A stretch of 64,000 bases of DNA, taken from contig JBJFGY010000017.1 in the NCBI GenBank assembly GCA_051893155.1, forward strand, positions 1 to 64,000, in the 5' to 3' direction. The stretch comes from UBA6448 sp051893155 (lineage in GTDB: Bacteria; Bacillota_I; Bacilli_A; RF39; UBA660). Shown piece after piece: positions 57,093 to 64,000 of this stretch (the stretch's first letter is position 1; the number at the start of each line of letters is the position of its first letter). The position numbers were made by a program, and so were the translations under genes. The notes under the pieces are model-generated. The model searched no databases and was not told the origin of the DNA. It was given only the letters and a program-made list of their open reading frames with translations.

Positions 57093-57101
57093 GGAGGATA
57101 T

Positions 57102-58364
57102 ATGGATAATCTATTTAAAGAAAGACATATTTTATGTATTGATTTAAAAAGTTTTTTTGCTTCATGCGAATGCGTAAAAAAAGGTGTTAATCCATTTAAT
57201 TATCCCCTTGTAGTGGCAAATCCTAATCAAGGTGATGGAGCTATCACTTTAGCTGTTACACCATTTTTAAAAAAACTTGGAGTTAAATCAAGAGGAAGAA
57301 TTTTTGAAATACCTAAAAATATTAAATACGAAATAGCTATGCCACATATGAACTATTATATAAATAAAAGTAAAGAAGTCGTTTCCGTATATTTAGATTA
57401 TGTTGCTAAAGAGGATATTCATATATATTCTATTGATGAATGTTTTTTAGATGTAACTTCTTATTTGAAATTATATCAAAAAACTGATTATGAACTTGCT
57501 AAAGATATATTAAAAAAAGTTTATGATAAAACTGGTCTTACAGCTACATGTGGTATAGGTCCTAATATGTTACTTGCTAAAGTATCAATGGATATTGAAG
57601 CAAAGCATAATACTGATTGTATAAGCAAATGGACATATGATGATGTACCTAAAAAATTATGGAAAATTAGCCCTCTTAGTGATATGTGGGGTATTGGTAA
57701 AAATATGGAAAAAAGATTAAATTCTATGAATATTTTTACTATAAAAGATTTAGCTAAAACTAATCCAGGTATTTTAAAAGATAAATTTGGAATTATTGGA
57801 ATTGAACTATGGAATCATGCAAATGGAATTGATAATAGTGAAATTAAAGATTTTAATAATATAACTAAAGATAAATCATATTCTAATTCCCAAGTTTTAT
57901 TCAAAGATTATAATGGAAAAAATATATTTATTATAATGAATGAAATGATTGATAATTTATGTGCAAGACTTAGAAAAAATAATAAAGAATGTTTAACTTT
58001 TGGTTTAGGAATTACATATTCCAAAAATACTCCAGGAGGTTTTTATCATAATGTAAAATTAGATAATGCCACAGATAAAATGACTGATTTAATAAAATAT
58101 GCAAGCATTATTTTTGATCGTTATTATGAAAACTTACCTATAAGAAAAGTAACTGTTTGTGCTGGAAATTTGAGAGATAAATTAGGAACGCAATTAAATT
58201 TATTTGAAGAATATGTAGATATAAAAAAAGAAGATAATATAAATGAAGTAATTGATCAAATAAAAAAAAAGTATGGAAAAAATAGTGTTCTAAAAGCCTC
58301 AAGTTTACTTGAAGATTCAACGATAAAAGAAAGAAATAATAAAGTTGGAGGTCATAATGCATAA
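57102..58364 (+). CDS. Y-family DNA polymerase (UmuC/UvrX-like)
   Basis: A 420-residue translesion polymerase. Catalytic acidic residues are in IDLKSFFASCE (near residue 11) and SIDECFLDV (near 112); helix-hairpin-helix and little-finger regions follow, and the clamp-binding motif QLNLF is near the C-terminus (about 368). ATG 57102 is set by GGGAGG. Overlaps yolD by 8 nt, the pairing seen with B. subtilis uvrX/yolD and yqjW/yqjX. Confidence 0.9.
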   Translation: MDNLFKERHILCIDLKSFFASCECVKKGVNPFNYPLVVANPNQGDGAITLAVTPFLKKLGVKSRGRIFEIPKNIKYEIAMPHMNYYINKSKEVVSVYLDYVAKEDIHIYSIDECFLDVTSYLKLYQKTDYELAKDILKKVYDKTGLTATCGIGPNMLLAKVSMDIEAKHNTDCISKWTYDDVPKKLWKISPLSDMWGIGKNMEKRLNSMNIFTIKDLAKTNPGILKDKFGIIGIELWNHANGIDNSEIKDFNNITKDKSYSNSQVLFKDYNGKNIFIIMNEMIDNLCARLRKNNKECLTFGLGITYSKNTPGGFYHNVKLDNATDKMTDLIKYASIIFDRYYENLPIRKVTVCAGNLRDKLGTQLNLFEEYVDIKKEDNINEVIDQIKKKYGKNSVLKASSLLEDSTIKERNNKVGGHNA

Positions 58365-58677
58365 TATTGAAAGAGGTATTATAAAGTGGGCTCCTTTTAA
58401 TTCAGTAGTATCTGGTAATGAAATGTTAAATAGCATTATAAAAGAAAAAAATAAAATAACAATGCCTACTTTATCTGATGAACAAAAAGAAGTTATAGAA
58501 AAAAAATTAATTTTAGCCCTTTACAGTCAAAATATAGTTAATATTTATTATTTTCAAAATGGAAAAATTTTAAATATTAAATCAAATATAAAAAAAATAG
58601 ACTCTACTTATCATAAAATCTATTTTCAAAATAAAGTTATCTTATTTGAACAAATAATTGAAATTAACCAACTATAA
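58357..58677 (+). CDS. YolD-like protein
   Basis: A 106-residue YolD-family protein, recognised by the RGIIKWAPFNSV motif near the N-terminus and its coupling to a Y-family polymerase gene. YolD proteins are thought to act with the polymerase in SOS mutagenesis, possibly as UmuD-like partners. The stop overlaps the convergent repeat-protein gene by 14 nt. Confidence 0.85.
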   Translation: MHNIERGIIKWAPFNSVVSGNEMLNSIIKEKNKITMPTLSDEQKEVIEKKLILALYSQNIVNIYYFQNGKILNIKSNIKKIDSTYHKIYFQNKVILFEQIIEINQL

Positions 58678-59407
58678 AAAATCTTTTAAATAAGAAAAAT
58701 AAAATTAATGCAGTTACAAGTAACACAGCCACCGTACAAATTATTTTAACATTTTTACTAATTTTTGGTTTTTGATCTTTTGAATTTTCAGTTTTCTCAC
58801 CTTCCATAATAGGTGCTGCTTCTATAACCGGTTCTGTTTGATTAATAATTGGAGTTTGCATTGGCTCAGCAGGCGTTTCAACAACCGGAGTTTGCATTGG
58901 TTCAACAGGCGCTTCAACAACTGTAGTTTGCATTGGTTCAACAGGTGCTTCAACAACTGGAGTTTGAACTGGCTCAGCAGGCGCTTCAACAACTGGAGTT
59001 TGAACTGGTTCAGCAGGTGTTTCAACAACTGGAGTTTGAACTGGCTCAACAGGTGCTTCAACAACTGGAGTTTGAACTGGTTCAGCAGGTGTTTCAACAA
59101 CTGGAGTTTGCACTGGCTCAACAGGTGCTTCAACAACTGGAGTTTGCACTGGCTCAGCAGGCGTTTCAACAACTGGAGTTTGAACTGGCTCAACAGGAGT
59201 TTCAACAACCGGAGTTTGCATTGGTTCAGCAGGAGTTTCAACAACCGGAGTTTGAACTGGCGCTATTGGTTCTTCAATAGTTTGATTAGCTTCAGGCATT
59301 TGAGGCATCTCAATTACTGGAGTTTGCACTTCATTATTATTTTCTACTTGTTCTTCTGAACTTTCAATCTTTGGTAACTCAATTTTTAAATCATTATTTT
59401 CTTCCAT
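58664..59407 (-). CDS. Pro/Glu/Val tandem-repeat protein with C-terminal anchor
   Basis: A 247-residue protein: acidic N-terminus (1-49), eleven tandem 12-residue repeats of PVQTPVVETPAE type (about 50-181) plus a partial unit, a Lys-rich linker and a C-terminal membrane helix (about 223-243). It is tail-anchored with the repeats probably in the cytosol unless exported. The extended, proline-rich rod recalls TonB-like or spore-surface spacers, but no family is recognised. Confidence 0.65.
   Translation of the reverse strand: MEENNDLKIELPKIESSEEQVENNNEVQTPVIEMPQMPEANQTIEEPIAPVQTPVVETPAEPMQTPVVETPVEPVQTPVVETPAEPVQTPVVEAPVEPVQTPVVETPAEPVQTPVVEAPVEPVQTPVVETPAEPVQTPVVEAPAEPVQTPVVEAPVEPMQTTVVEAPVEPMQTPVVETPAEPMQTPIINQTEPVIEAAPIMEGEKTENSKDQKPKISKNVKIICTVAVLLVTALILFFLFKRFFIVG
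58844..59260 (-). repeat. 36-bp tandem repeat array inside a coding region
   Basis: About 11.5 head-to-tail copies of a 36-bp unit, each coding the 12-residue PVQTPVVE(T/A)P(A/V)E repeat. Near-identity of neighbouring units at DNA level suggests recent expansion by slippage or unequal exchange, so copy number may vary between strains. Confidence 0.9.
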
Positions 59408-59439
59408 ATTATCATACCTCTATTATAATTATGCCATAA

Positions 59440-59478
59440 AAAAGAAAATATTCCTAGTACTAAATTGATATTTTCTTA
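59440..59478 (-). terminator. spoVA operon terminator
   Basis: On the minus strand AAGAAAATAT pairs with ATATTTTCTT around a ~14-nt loop, followed by T, just after spoVAE. Confidence 0.8.
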
Positions 59479-59826
59479 ATTTTTAGGTTTAAAAAATATA
59501 CAAATTATAAACGCAAATACAATTGCCGCAGTTATCGCAAGAGAACTTTTACATAAAAGTCCTGAAAACAATCCTAATATTCCTTCATTTTCAAAGCCTT
59601 CTATACCGCCTAAAAAAAGCATATTACCAAAATTCATTATTAAAATAGTAGCTCCTACTCCACATTTTTCTATTAAAGTTGGATAAACGCCTAAAAATGC
59701 AAGCAATGCTCCAATAACAGTAAATATTGAAGTAATATGTCCTGGCGTAAGTTTAGTATTATCTAGAATTATTTGACCAATCATACAAACAAAACCCGCT
59801 AGTAAAAATGCATTTAAATATATCAT
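59476..59826 (-). CDS. spoVAE: Stage V sporulation protein AE
   Basis: A 116-residue protein with four helices of the SpoVAE/SpoVAEb family (AFLLAGFVCMIGQIILDNTKLTPGHI, then LGVYPTLIEKCGVGATI). Together with SpoVAC and SpoVAD it forms the channel that loads Ca-dipicolinate into the forespore and releases it at germination. Overlaps spoVAD by 4 nt. Confidence 0.93.
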   Translation of the reverse strand: MIYLNAFLLAGFVCMIGQIILDNTKLTPGHITSIFTVIGALLAFLGVYPTLIEKCGVGATILIMNFGNMLFLGGIEGFENEGILGLFSGLLCKSSLAITAAIVFAFIICIFFKPKN

Positions 59827-60797
59827 GATAACACCTCAATTTTTACTGCATGACTAATTGCAGGAACCGTTTGATGTTGATTAACAAGTACTGGCGTATG
59901 TAATGAACCACTTCCAACAAGTAAAATTCTTTTATATTTTTTGCTTTTTAAAATTTTTGTAAAAAATATAAGTGGTAGACAGCAAGGACCAGATCCTCCT
60001 GAATACATCTGACTATCTAAAAAAATTTCACAACCAGCATCCATAATTTTATTTAATTTTTCATGATATATTGTTTCATAATATTCCTTTAAAATATCTA
60101 ATCCCACACATCCTAAATCACCTGTTAAAATCAAATCATAATCTTTCATAGTTTCATTATTATTTTTTAAGAAATTATAAATTGTATCTGCACAAGCTGG
60201 AGCCATAATTGCACCCATGTGATTTACATCATTTATTCCTAGATTTATTACCTTACCTACTAAAGCCGAAGAAACTTTTATATTTGTTTTATCATTTGAC
60301 AAAATTGCACCTGTACTTGCAGTTACTGTACATGTAGCAGTGGTAGGTTTTGGTGCACCATATTCCACCGGATAACGATATTGTCTTTCCGCAGTTAAAT
60401 TATGTGATGAAGTTAAACAAATAATATTTTTAGCATTTTTACTTTCAATTAAATTAGCACCTAAAATAATAGAAAGTGGAAAAGTTGCACAAGCTGCATA
60501 AACGCCAATAAAAGGAATATTATAATCCATCATAGTATAGTTTGAAATTGCAATTTGATTTATTAAATCCCCTGCTATTATATAATTAATATTTTCTTGG
60601 CTTAAATTATTTTTATTAAGCAAATTGAGAATTACTAATCTTTGCATTTTAATTTCTGCAAGTTCAAAAGTTTTTTCTCCAAAATAATAATCATCAAATT
60701 TTAAATTATAATTTGTTATCTTACTATCTTTTTCTTTAGGACCAACAATAGAAAAATAATCTTTAATATAAACATTATTAAAATTTAAATTAGCCAT
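59823..60797 (-). CDS. spoVAD: Stage V sporulation protein AD
   Basis: A 324-residue thiolase-fold SpoVAD protein (AACATFPLSIILGANLIES, TASTGAILS, GDLGCVGLDIL, GSGSLHTPVLVNQ), which binds dipicolinate at the inner membrane. Slightly shorter than the B. subtilis protein (about 338). It overlaps spoVAC by 8 nt and spoVAE by 4 nt. Confidence 0.95.
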   Translation of the reverse strand: MANLNFNNVYIKDYFSIVGPKEKDSKITNYNLKFDDYYFGEKTFELAEIKMQRLVILNLLNKNNLSQENINYIIAGDLINQIAISNYTMMDYNIPFIGVYAACATFPLSIILGANLIESKNAKNIICLTSSHNLTAERQYRYPVEYGAPKPTTATCTVTASTGAILSNDKTNIKVSSALVGKVINLGINDVNHMGAIMAPACADTIYNFLKNNNETMKDYDLILTGDLGCVGLDILKEYYETIYHEKLNKIMDAGCEIFLDSQMYSGGSGPCCLPLIFFTKILKSKKYKRILLVGSGSLHTPVLVNQHQTVPAISHAVKIEVLS

Positions 60798-61227
60798 AGA
60801 AAACCACCTTTATAACACATAAAATAAAAGCTGATATAATTCCGTATAATAAAACTGATCCTGCAAGTTTAAAAAAATTAGCACCAAGCCCTGTTATCAT
60901 TCCATCTTTTTTATATTCCAAACCACAACTAGTTATACTATGGGCAAAACCTGTTGTAGGAACAATAAGGCCACATTTTGTTTTAGTAACCCAATCATCA
61001 AAAAAATTAAGACCCGTAAATAAAGATGCTAAAAATATTGTAATTAAACATACAACACTATAACTTACCTTTACTGACATGCCAAATAATATAACTAAAA
61101 GTCTAGAAATAATTTGACCAATTAATCCTAACGATCCACCAACTACAAAAGCAATAAACATATTTTTTAATTTGTTTTGTTTAGGATACTTTTTTTTAAC
61201 AAGATTTTTATACTCTTCTTTATCCAA
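60790..61227 (-). CDS. spoVAC: Stage V sporulation protein AC
   Basis: A 145-residue protein with a basic N-terminus and about four helices (FVVGGSLGLIGQII, then FFDDWVTKTKCGLIVPTTGFAHS, a SpoVAC hallmark). It is the mechanosensitive component of the DPA channel. The start is TTG 61227 with GGTGAT 5 nt upstream; that site lies in one arm of a perfect hairpin. Confidence 0.93.
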   Translation of the reverse strand: MDKEEYKNLVKKKYPKQNKLKNMFIAFVVGGSLGLIGQIISRLLVILFGMSVKVSYSVVCLITIFLASLFTGLNFFDDWVTKTKCGLIVPTTGFAHSITSCGLEYKKDGMITGLGANFFKLAGSVLLYGIISAFILCVIKVVFYG

Positions 61228-61230
61228 AAT

Positions 61231-61267
61231 AAATCACCATTATTATTATTTATTTAAATGGTGATTT
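61231..61267 (-). promoter_or_regulatory. Hairpin sequestering the spoVAC ribosome site
   Basis: An 11-bp perfect stem (61231-61241 with 61257-61267) and 15-nt loop sits between sigF and spoVAC. On the transcript its 3' arm contains GGTGAT, the spoVAC Shine-Dalgarno, 5 nt before the TTG. There is no T run after it, so it looks like an RBS-masking element rather than a terminator. Confidence 0.6.
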
Positions 61268-61272
61268 TATAC

Positions 61273-61911
61273 TTATAAAGTCAAAAACTTTTGCATTTTA
61301 TCTAAACCTTTTTTTTCATATCTTGAAACCATAACTTGAGTCATAGATAGTTTTCTTGCAACTTCACATTGAGTTAAATCCTCAAAATATCTTGATTTAA
61401 TAATATTTCTTTCATCTTCTGAAAGCAAATCCATACTTTCATCAATTAATATTTTATCATCAATTGAAACTTTTTCTTCACTTTTTATAGTATCATATAA
61501 ACTAATATTTTCATCACTATCAAGACTCATTATACTTTGTCCAGCCATAACTGCTTCATATATTTTACTTTTATCTATTTCAAGAAAATTAGCAACATCT
61601 TCATAACTTGGAACAAAGCCATTATTTTGAGTAAGAGAAAATCTTGTTTGTTCAATTAATTTATAAAGTTTTAAAATATCTTTATTTATTTTAAGGGGTC
61701 TATTATTAACTAATAAATACATTTCTCCATAAATATAATTGTAAGCAAAACTTGTAAATTTAGCATTAAAACTTTCATCGTATTGTTTATATGCTTTTAA
61801 AAGTCCTAACACTCCTGCTTGAAATAAATCTTCTTTAGGATAACCATAAAATTTTTTAGCAATATCATAAATAAGCCCAGCATTTTGATTAATAATTTCT
61901 TCTTTAATCAT
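61273..61911 (-). CDS. sigF: Forespore sigma factor SigF (sigma-70 family)
   Basis: A 212-residue sigma factor with region 2 (YPKEDLFQAGVLGLLKAYKQYD... FTSFAYNYIYGEM), region 3 and region 4 with the HTH (TQCEVARKLSMTQVMVSRYEKKGLDKM). The VSRYEKK ending is SigF/SigG-like, and position right after spoIIAA and before spoVAC-D-E matches spoIIAA-spoIIAB-sigF-spoVA of Bacillus, hence SigF. It is ~40 residues shorter at the N-terminus than B. subtilis SigF. ATG 61911 lies 1 nt from spoIIAA's stop with TTGAGG upstream. Confidence 0.85.
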   Translation of the reverse strand: MIKEEIINQNAGLIYDIAKKFYGYPKEDLFQAGVLGLLKAYKQYDESFNAKFTSFAYNYIYGEMYLLVNNRPLKINKDILKLYKLIEQTRFSLTQNNGFVPSYEDVANFLEIDKSKIYEAVMAGQSIMSLDSDENISLYDTIKSEEKVSIDDKILIDESMDLLSEDERNIIKSRYFEDLTQCEVARKLSMTQVMVSRYEKKGLDKMQKFLTL

Positions 61912-61912
61912 A

Positions 61913-62245
61913 TTAAACCTCAATAGTTTTTAATGCTGTAAGTTCATTATCAAGTTTCTTTATATGCAATTTATGTAATTTTTTATTTAAATCTTTATTT
62001 ACTTCACATATATACATAATTCCTTTATTATTTTTTATAGCAAATTTAGTATTTAATAATGCATCTAACCCATTATCATCAATATCCTCAAGGAAGTAGA
62101 AATTATAAACTAAATATTTTATTTTATGTTTTAATAATACAGGTACTAAATAATTATTAACTTTGTAAGAAGTAGAACGATTTAACACTCCATCAAGTCT
62201 TACAAAAAGTATTCCTTTATCATATTCTAAATTCATTTTTAACAT
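61913..62245 (-). CDS. spoIIAA: STAS-domain anti-anti-sigma factor (SpoIIAA)
   Basis: A 110-residue STAS protein (GILFVRLDGVLNRST... FYFLEDIDDNGLDALLNTK). In B. subtilis SpoIIAA, SpoIIAB phosphorylates Ser58 in DSSGLG; here that loop is DDNGLD (residues 56-61), so the phospho-acceptor position is Asp57. The next gene is sigF directly, with no spoIIAB. It is therefore probably not regulated by phosphorylation in the usual way. Confidence 0.85.
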   Translation of the reverse strand: MLKMNLEYDKGILFVRLDGVLNRSTSYKVNNYLVPVLLKHKIKYLVYNFYFLEDIDDNGLDALLNTKFAIKNNKGIMYICEVNKDLNKKLHKLHIKKLDNELTALKTIEV

Positions 62246-62300
62246 ATTATTTTCCTTTGCTATAAATAATATAGTTCATTTTTATTTAAGTTTAAACAAC

Positions 62301-62362
62301 TTCGACAAAACATATCAAAAGTTTTAATTATTATAAATTTTTATTATTATTTTTCGACAAAA
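62301..62362 (-). promoter_or_regulatory. Two Spo0A-box-like sites upstream of spoIIAA
   Basis: On the minus strand TTTTGTCGAA occurs twice (62301-62310 and 62353-62362), 52 nt apart (about five helical turns), 56-117 bp upstream of the spoIIAA start. This matches activation of spoIIA by Spo0A~P in Bacillus. Confidence 0.7.
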
Positions 62363-62371
62363 TATGATACA

Positions 62372-62402
62372 TAAAAAAAGAAAGTTTAAATTACTTTCTT
62401 CG
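62372..62402 (-). terminator. Terminator of the DUF308 gene
   Basis: AAGAAAGT/ACTTTCTT stem with AATTTAA loop and T run on the minus strand. Confidence 0.85.
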
Positions 62403-62951
62403 TTATTTAAATACTTTCACAATATCATTTATATACTTTTTAAACATAATAGTATCTATAATATTGGTAATTGAATACACTGTAAGAACTATTCCAATAT
62501 ATGTTGTTATTGCAAGTGAACCTAAATTTGGATTAATTATTATTATAATACCACATATAATAGATAAGATAGCACATATAAATAATAGTAACCAATTGCT
62601 TCCTTTAATATTTTTTAAAGATAATGAAAGTCTTATATCTAAACTTGATTTAGTTATCATGACAATACCAATTAAAATTGGAAACAATGTTTTTACTATA
62701 TTTGGATTAATAAGTATTACAATTCCCACAAGTAGTTCAATTATTCCTAAAGATAAAAATCCTGGGAAAAGAAAAGTATTATTTTTTTCAATTATAAAAT
62801 AAATACCATTTATAATTAAAATAACTGCAATTATATAGGTAATTGTCTCAAATGAAGCTTTTGGAAATATAATAAATATAAGTCCCATTAATAGCATAAG
62901 TATTGCCATTGCAATTGAAGAATTTAAAAATTTTTTTAATTTATCAAGCAT
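62403..62951 (-). CDS. DUF308 (HdeD-like) membrane protein
   Basis: A 182-residue protein with six helices in three repeated pairs; each pair ends with a FPKAS/INPN type turn (MGLIFIIFPKASFETITYI, VGIVILINPNIVKTL, CGIIIIINPNLGSLAI), the HdeD/DUF308 pattern. Function is unknown in Firmicutes. Start has AAAGGAGAA. Confidence 0.8.
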   Translation of the reverse strand: MLDKLKKFLNSSIAMAILMLLMGLIFIIFPKASFETITYIIAVILIINGIYFIIEKNNTFLFPGFLSLGIIELLVGIVILINPNIVKTLFPILIGIVMITKSSLDIRLSLSLKNIKGSNWLLLFICAILSIICGIIIIINPNLGSLAITTYIGIVLTVYSITNIIDTIMFKKYINDIVKVFK

Positions 62952-63006
62952 TTTTCTATTCTCCTTTCTATAATAATTTTATTATTTTTTTACATTTATG
63001 TAAATA

Positions 63007-64000
63007 CTAATTATTTGGTTTAATAATTATTTTTATAGCATCATCTTTACCACTTGTTAGTCTTTCAAATGCATCTTGTACTTTTTCTAAAGGTATAATA
63101 TCATCAATGTATTTTAAAACATCAATCTTTTTTTCTTTAATTAATTCGATTACATTATCAAAATCAAATTCAGTATAACCAATAGAACCTTTCATTACTA
63201 TTTCACCCATAACTGGAATAACCATTGGAATTGTTATAGGTGCCATAGATACACCGACAAGGACAATTGTACCACCATTTTTTGCTAAACTCATTGCTTC
63301 ACTTACTGCCCCAGAATTTCCACAACACTCTATTACTTTATCAAATCCCCCATAAGTTCTATCTTTTAATGTTGGAATAGTCTTTTCATCCAAAGCATTA
63401 TAATATTCATCAACATAGCCAAATTTTAATGCTTTATTTCCACGTGCTTCATTAGTTTCAAGAAGAGCAACATAAGTAGCACCTTCCATTTTTGCAAATT
63501 CAGCTGCCATAAGGCCTATAATTCCACCACCAATAATACAGACTTTTTCACCAACAGTAATATCCGCAAGTTTAATAGCATGAAGACTTACTGCAGATGG
63601 TTCAACCATACAACCTTCTTCTTCTTTTACTCCTTCAGGAAGTAATCTTACCATATTTGGATGACAACTTGATACTTGAGCATAAGCACCAGAATTATCT
63701 AAAGATAAACCAACTGCATGAGTCCAAGTTTGAGTACAATATTGAGGATTGCCACTTTTACAAGCATCACACTCTCCACATGGAGATATTGGAAGTCCAG
63801 TAATTTTATCACCAACTTTTAAATCACTTCTATCTCCTGGATTAATTACAGTCCCACAAAATTCATGTCCCATAACTAGTCCAAATGGATTTCCCATATC
63901 CCAATAATGAATATCAGAACCACATATACCACATGTATCAACTTTAAATATTACATTACCAAAATTTATTTCTGGATTTTCTTTTTCAATAACTTTTAAG
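63007..64000 (-). CDS. Zinc-dependent medium-chain alcohol dehydrogenase (partial)
   Basis: At least 331 residues; the frame continues to the window edge, so the N-terminus is missing. Catalytic zinc ligands are in CGICGSD and GHEFCG, the structural-zinc cysteines in CGECDACKSGNPQYC, and the NAD motif is GGGIIGLMAA. It resembles butanediol/sorbitol dehydrogenases. The ATG at 63897 is internal. Substrate unknown. Confidence 0.88.
   Translation of the reverse strand, partial: LKVIEKENPEINFGNVIFKVDTCGICGSDIHYWDMGNPFGLVMGHEFCGTVINPGDRSDLKVGDKITGLPISPCGECDACKSGNPQYCTQTWTHAVGLSLDNSGAYAQVSSCHPNMVRLLPEGVKEEEGCMVEPSAVSLHAIKLADITVGEKVCIIGGGIIGLMAAEFAKMEGATYVALLETNEARGNKALKFGYVDEYYNALDEKTIPTLKDRTYGGFDKVIECCGNSGAVSEAMSLAKNGGTIVLVGVSMAPITIPMVIPVMGEIVMKGSIGYTEFDFDNVIELIKEKKIDVLKYIDDIIPLEKVQDAFERLTSGKDDAIKIIIKPNN

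Noticed and set aside
58844..59260. CRISPR-like array (36-bp periodicity)
   Set aside because: The whole 36-bp unit repeats with no unique spacers, lies in frame inside a gene, and no cas genes are nearby.
58822..59359. Long overlapping ORFs on both strands across the repeat array
   Set aside because: They are by-products of a 36-bp repeat, whose length is a multiple of three and which lacks stops in several frames. The minus-strand frame 58664-59407 has the ribosome site, a membrane anchor and normal composition.

Overview
The window is very AT-rich chromosomal DNA from a low-GC, endospore-forming Bacillota. Gene content fits an uncultured gut lineage on the Bacilli / Erysipelotrichia / Mollicutes side, but that placement is inference. 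Supporting facts are a full set of sporulation genes (spoVS, yunB, spoIIIAH, gerE, gerM, spoIIAA, sigF, spoVAC-D-E), strict-anaerobe metabolism (class III ribonucleotide reductase nrdDG, pduL), a Gram-positive envelope (murB, murC, murD, murG, divIB, an LtaS-like enzyme, sortase), a T-box leader and strong AGGAGG-type ribosome sites. Most genes lie on the minus strand. I see no prophage, insertion sequence or CRISPR array.

Layout. 0-6 kb: Smr protein, PfkB kinase, small membrane proteins, spoVS, uppS. 6-7.8 kb: broken XRE regulator, tRNA-Thr, a pseudopilin-like protein, a minus-strand Ser-fMet-Asp-Phe tRNA array and a divergent tRNA-Leu. 7.8-12.8 kb: S1 protein, Nfu, YutH-like, YutD and YunB plus membrane proteins of unknown role. 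12.9-16.2 kb: queH, divIB, murB, murG. 16.4-24.8 kb: FAD/Rieske oxidoreductase, nrdDG facing a Crp/Fnr regulator across a palindromic operator, murC, dusB, pduL. 24.8-33 kb: acyltransferase, DUF368, rmuC, a TasA-like secreted protein, a permease, lysS. 33.4-36.7 kb: an NPETG-anchored surface protein beside a sortase B with a large extra N-terminal domain, and a glycosyltransferase. 36.8-46.8 kb: murD, an unusually short alaS, LtaS-like protein, an ABC exporter.

The main accessory element is at 47.5-50.3 kb, directly upstream of rpsU-yqeY: a peptidase-containing ABC transporter, a very short accessory protein and two tiny genes for double-glycine-leader peptides. Both peptides carry GxxxG motifs, so this looks like a two-peptide (class IIb) bacteriocin operon. 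The two peptide genes are too short for routine gene calling. No immunity gene is evident.

50.5-52.6 kb is a small sporulation group (spoIIIAH, gerE, gerM). 53.8-58.7 kb holds miaB, serS under a T-box, and a Y-family polymerase/YolD pair with an SOS-box-like operator. 58.7-62.4 kb holds a Pro-rich tandem-repeat membrane protein and the forespore operon spoIIAA-sigF-spoVAC-spoVAD-spoVAE. In that operon spoIIAB (anti-sigma kinase) is missing between spoIIAA and sigF, and the SpoIIAA phospho-serine position reads Asp, so SigF control appears rewired. Two Spo0A-box-like sites precede spoIIAA. The window ends inside a zinc alcohol dehydrogenase.
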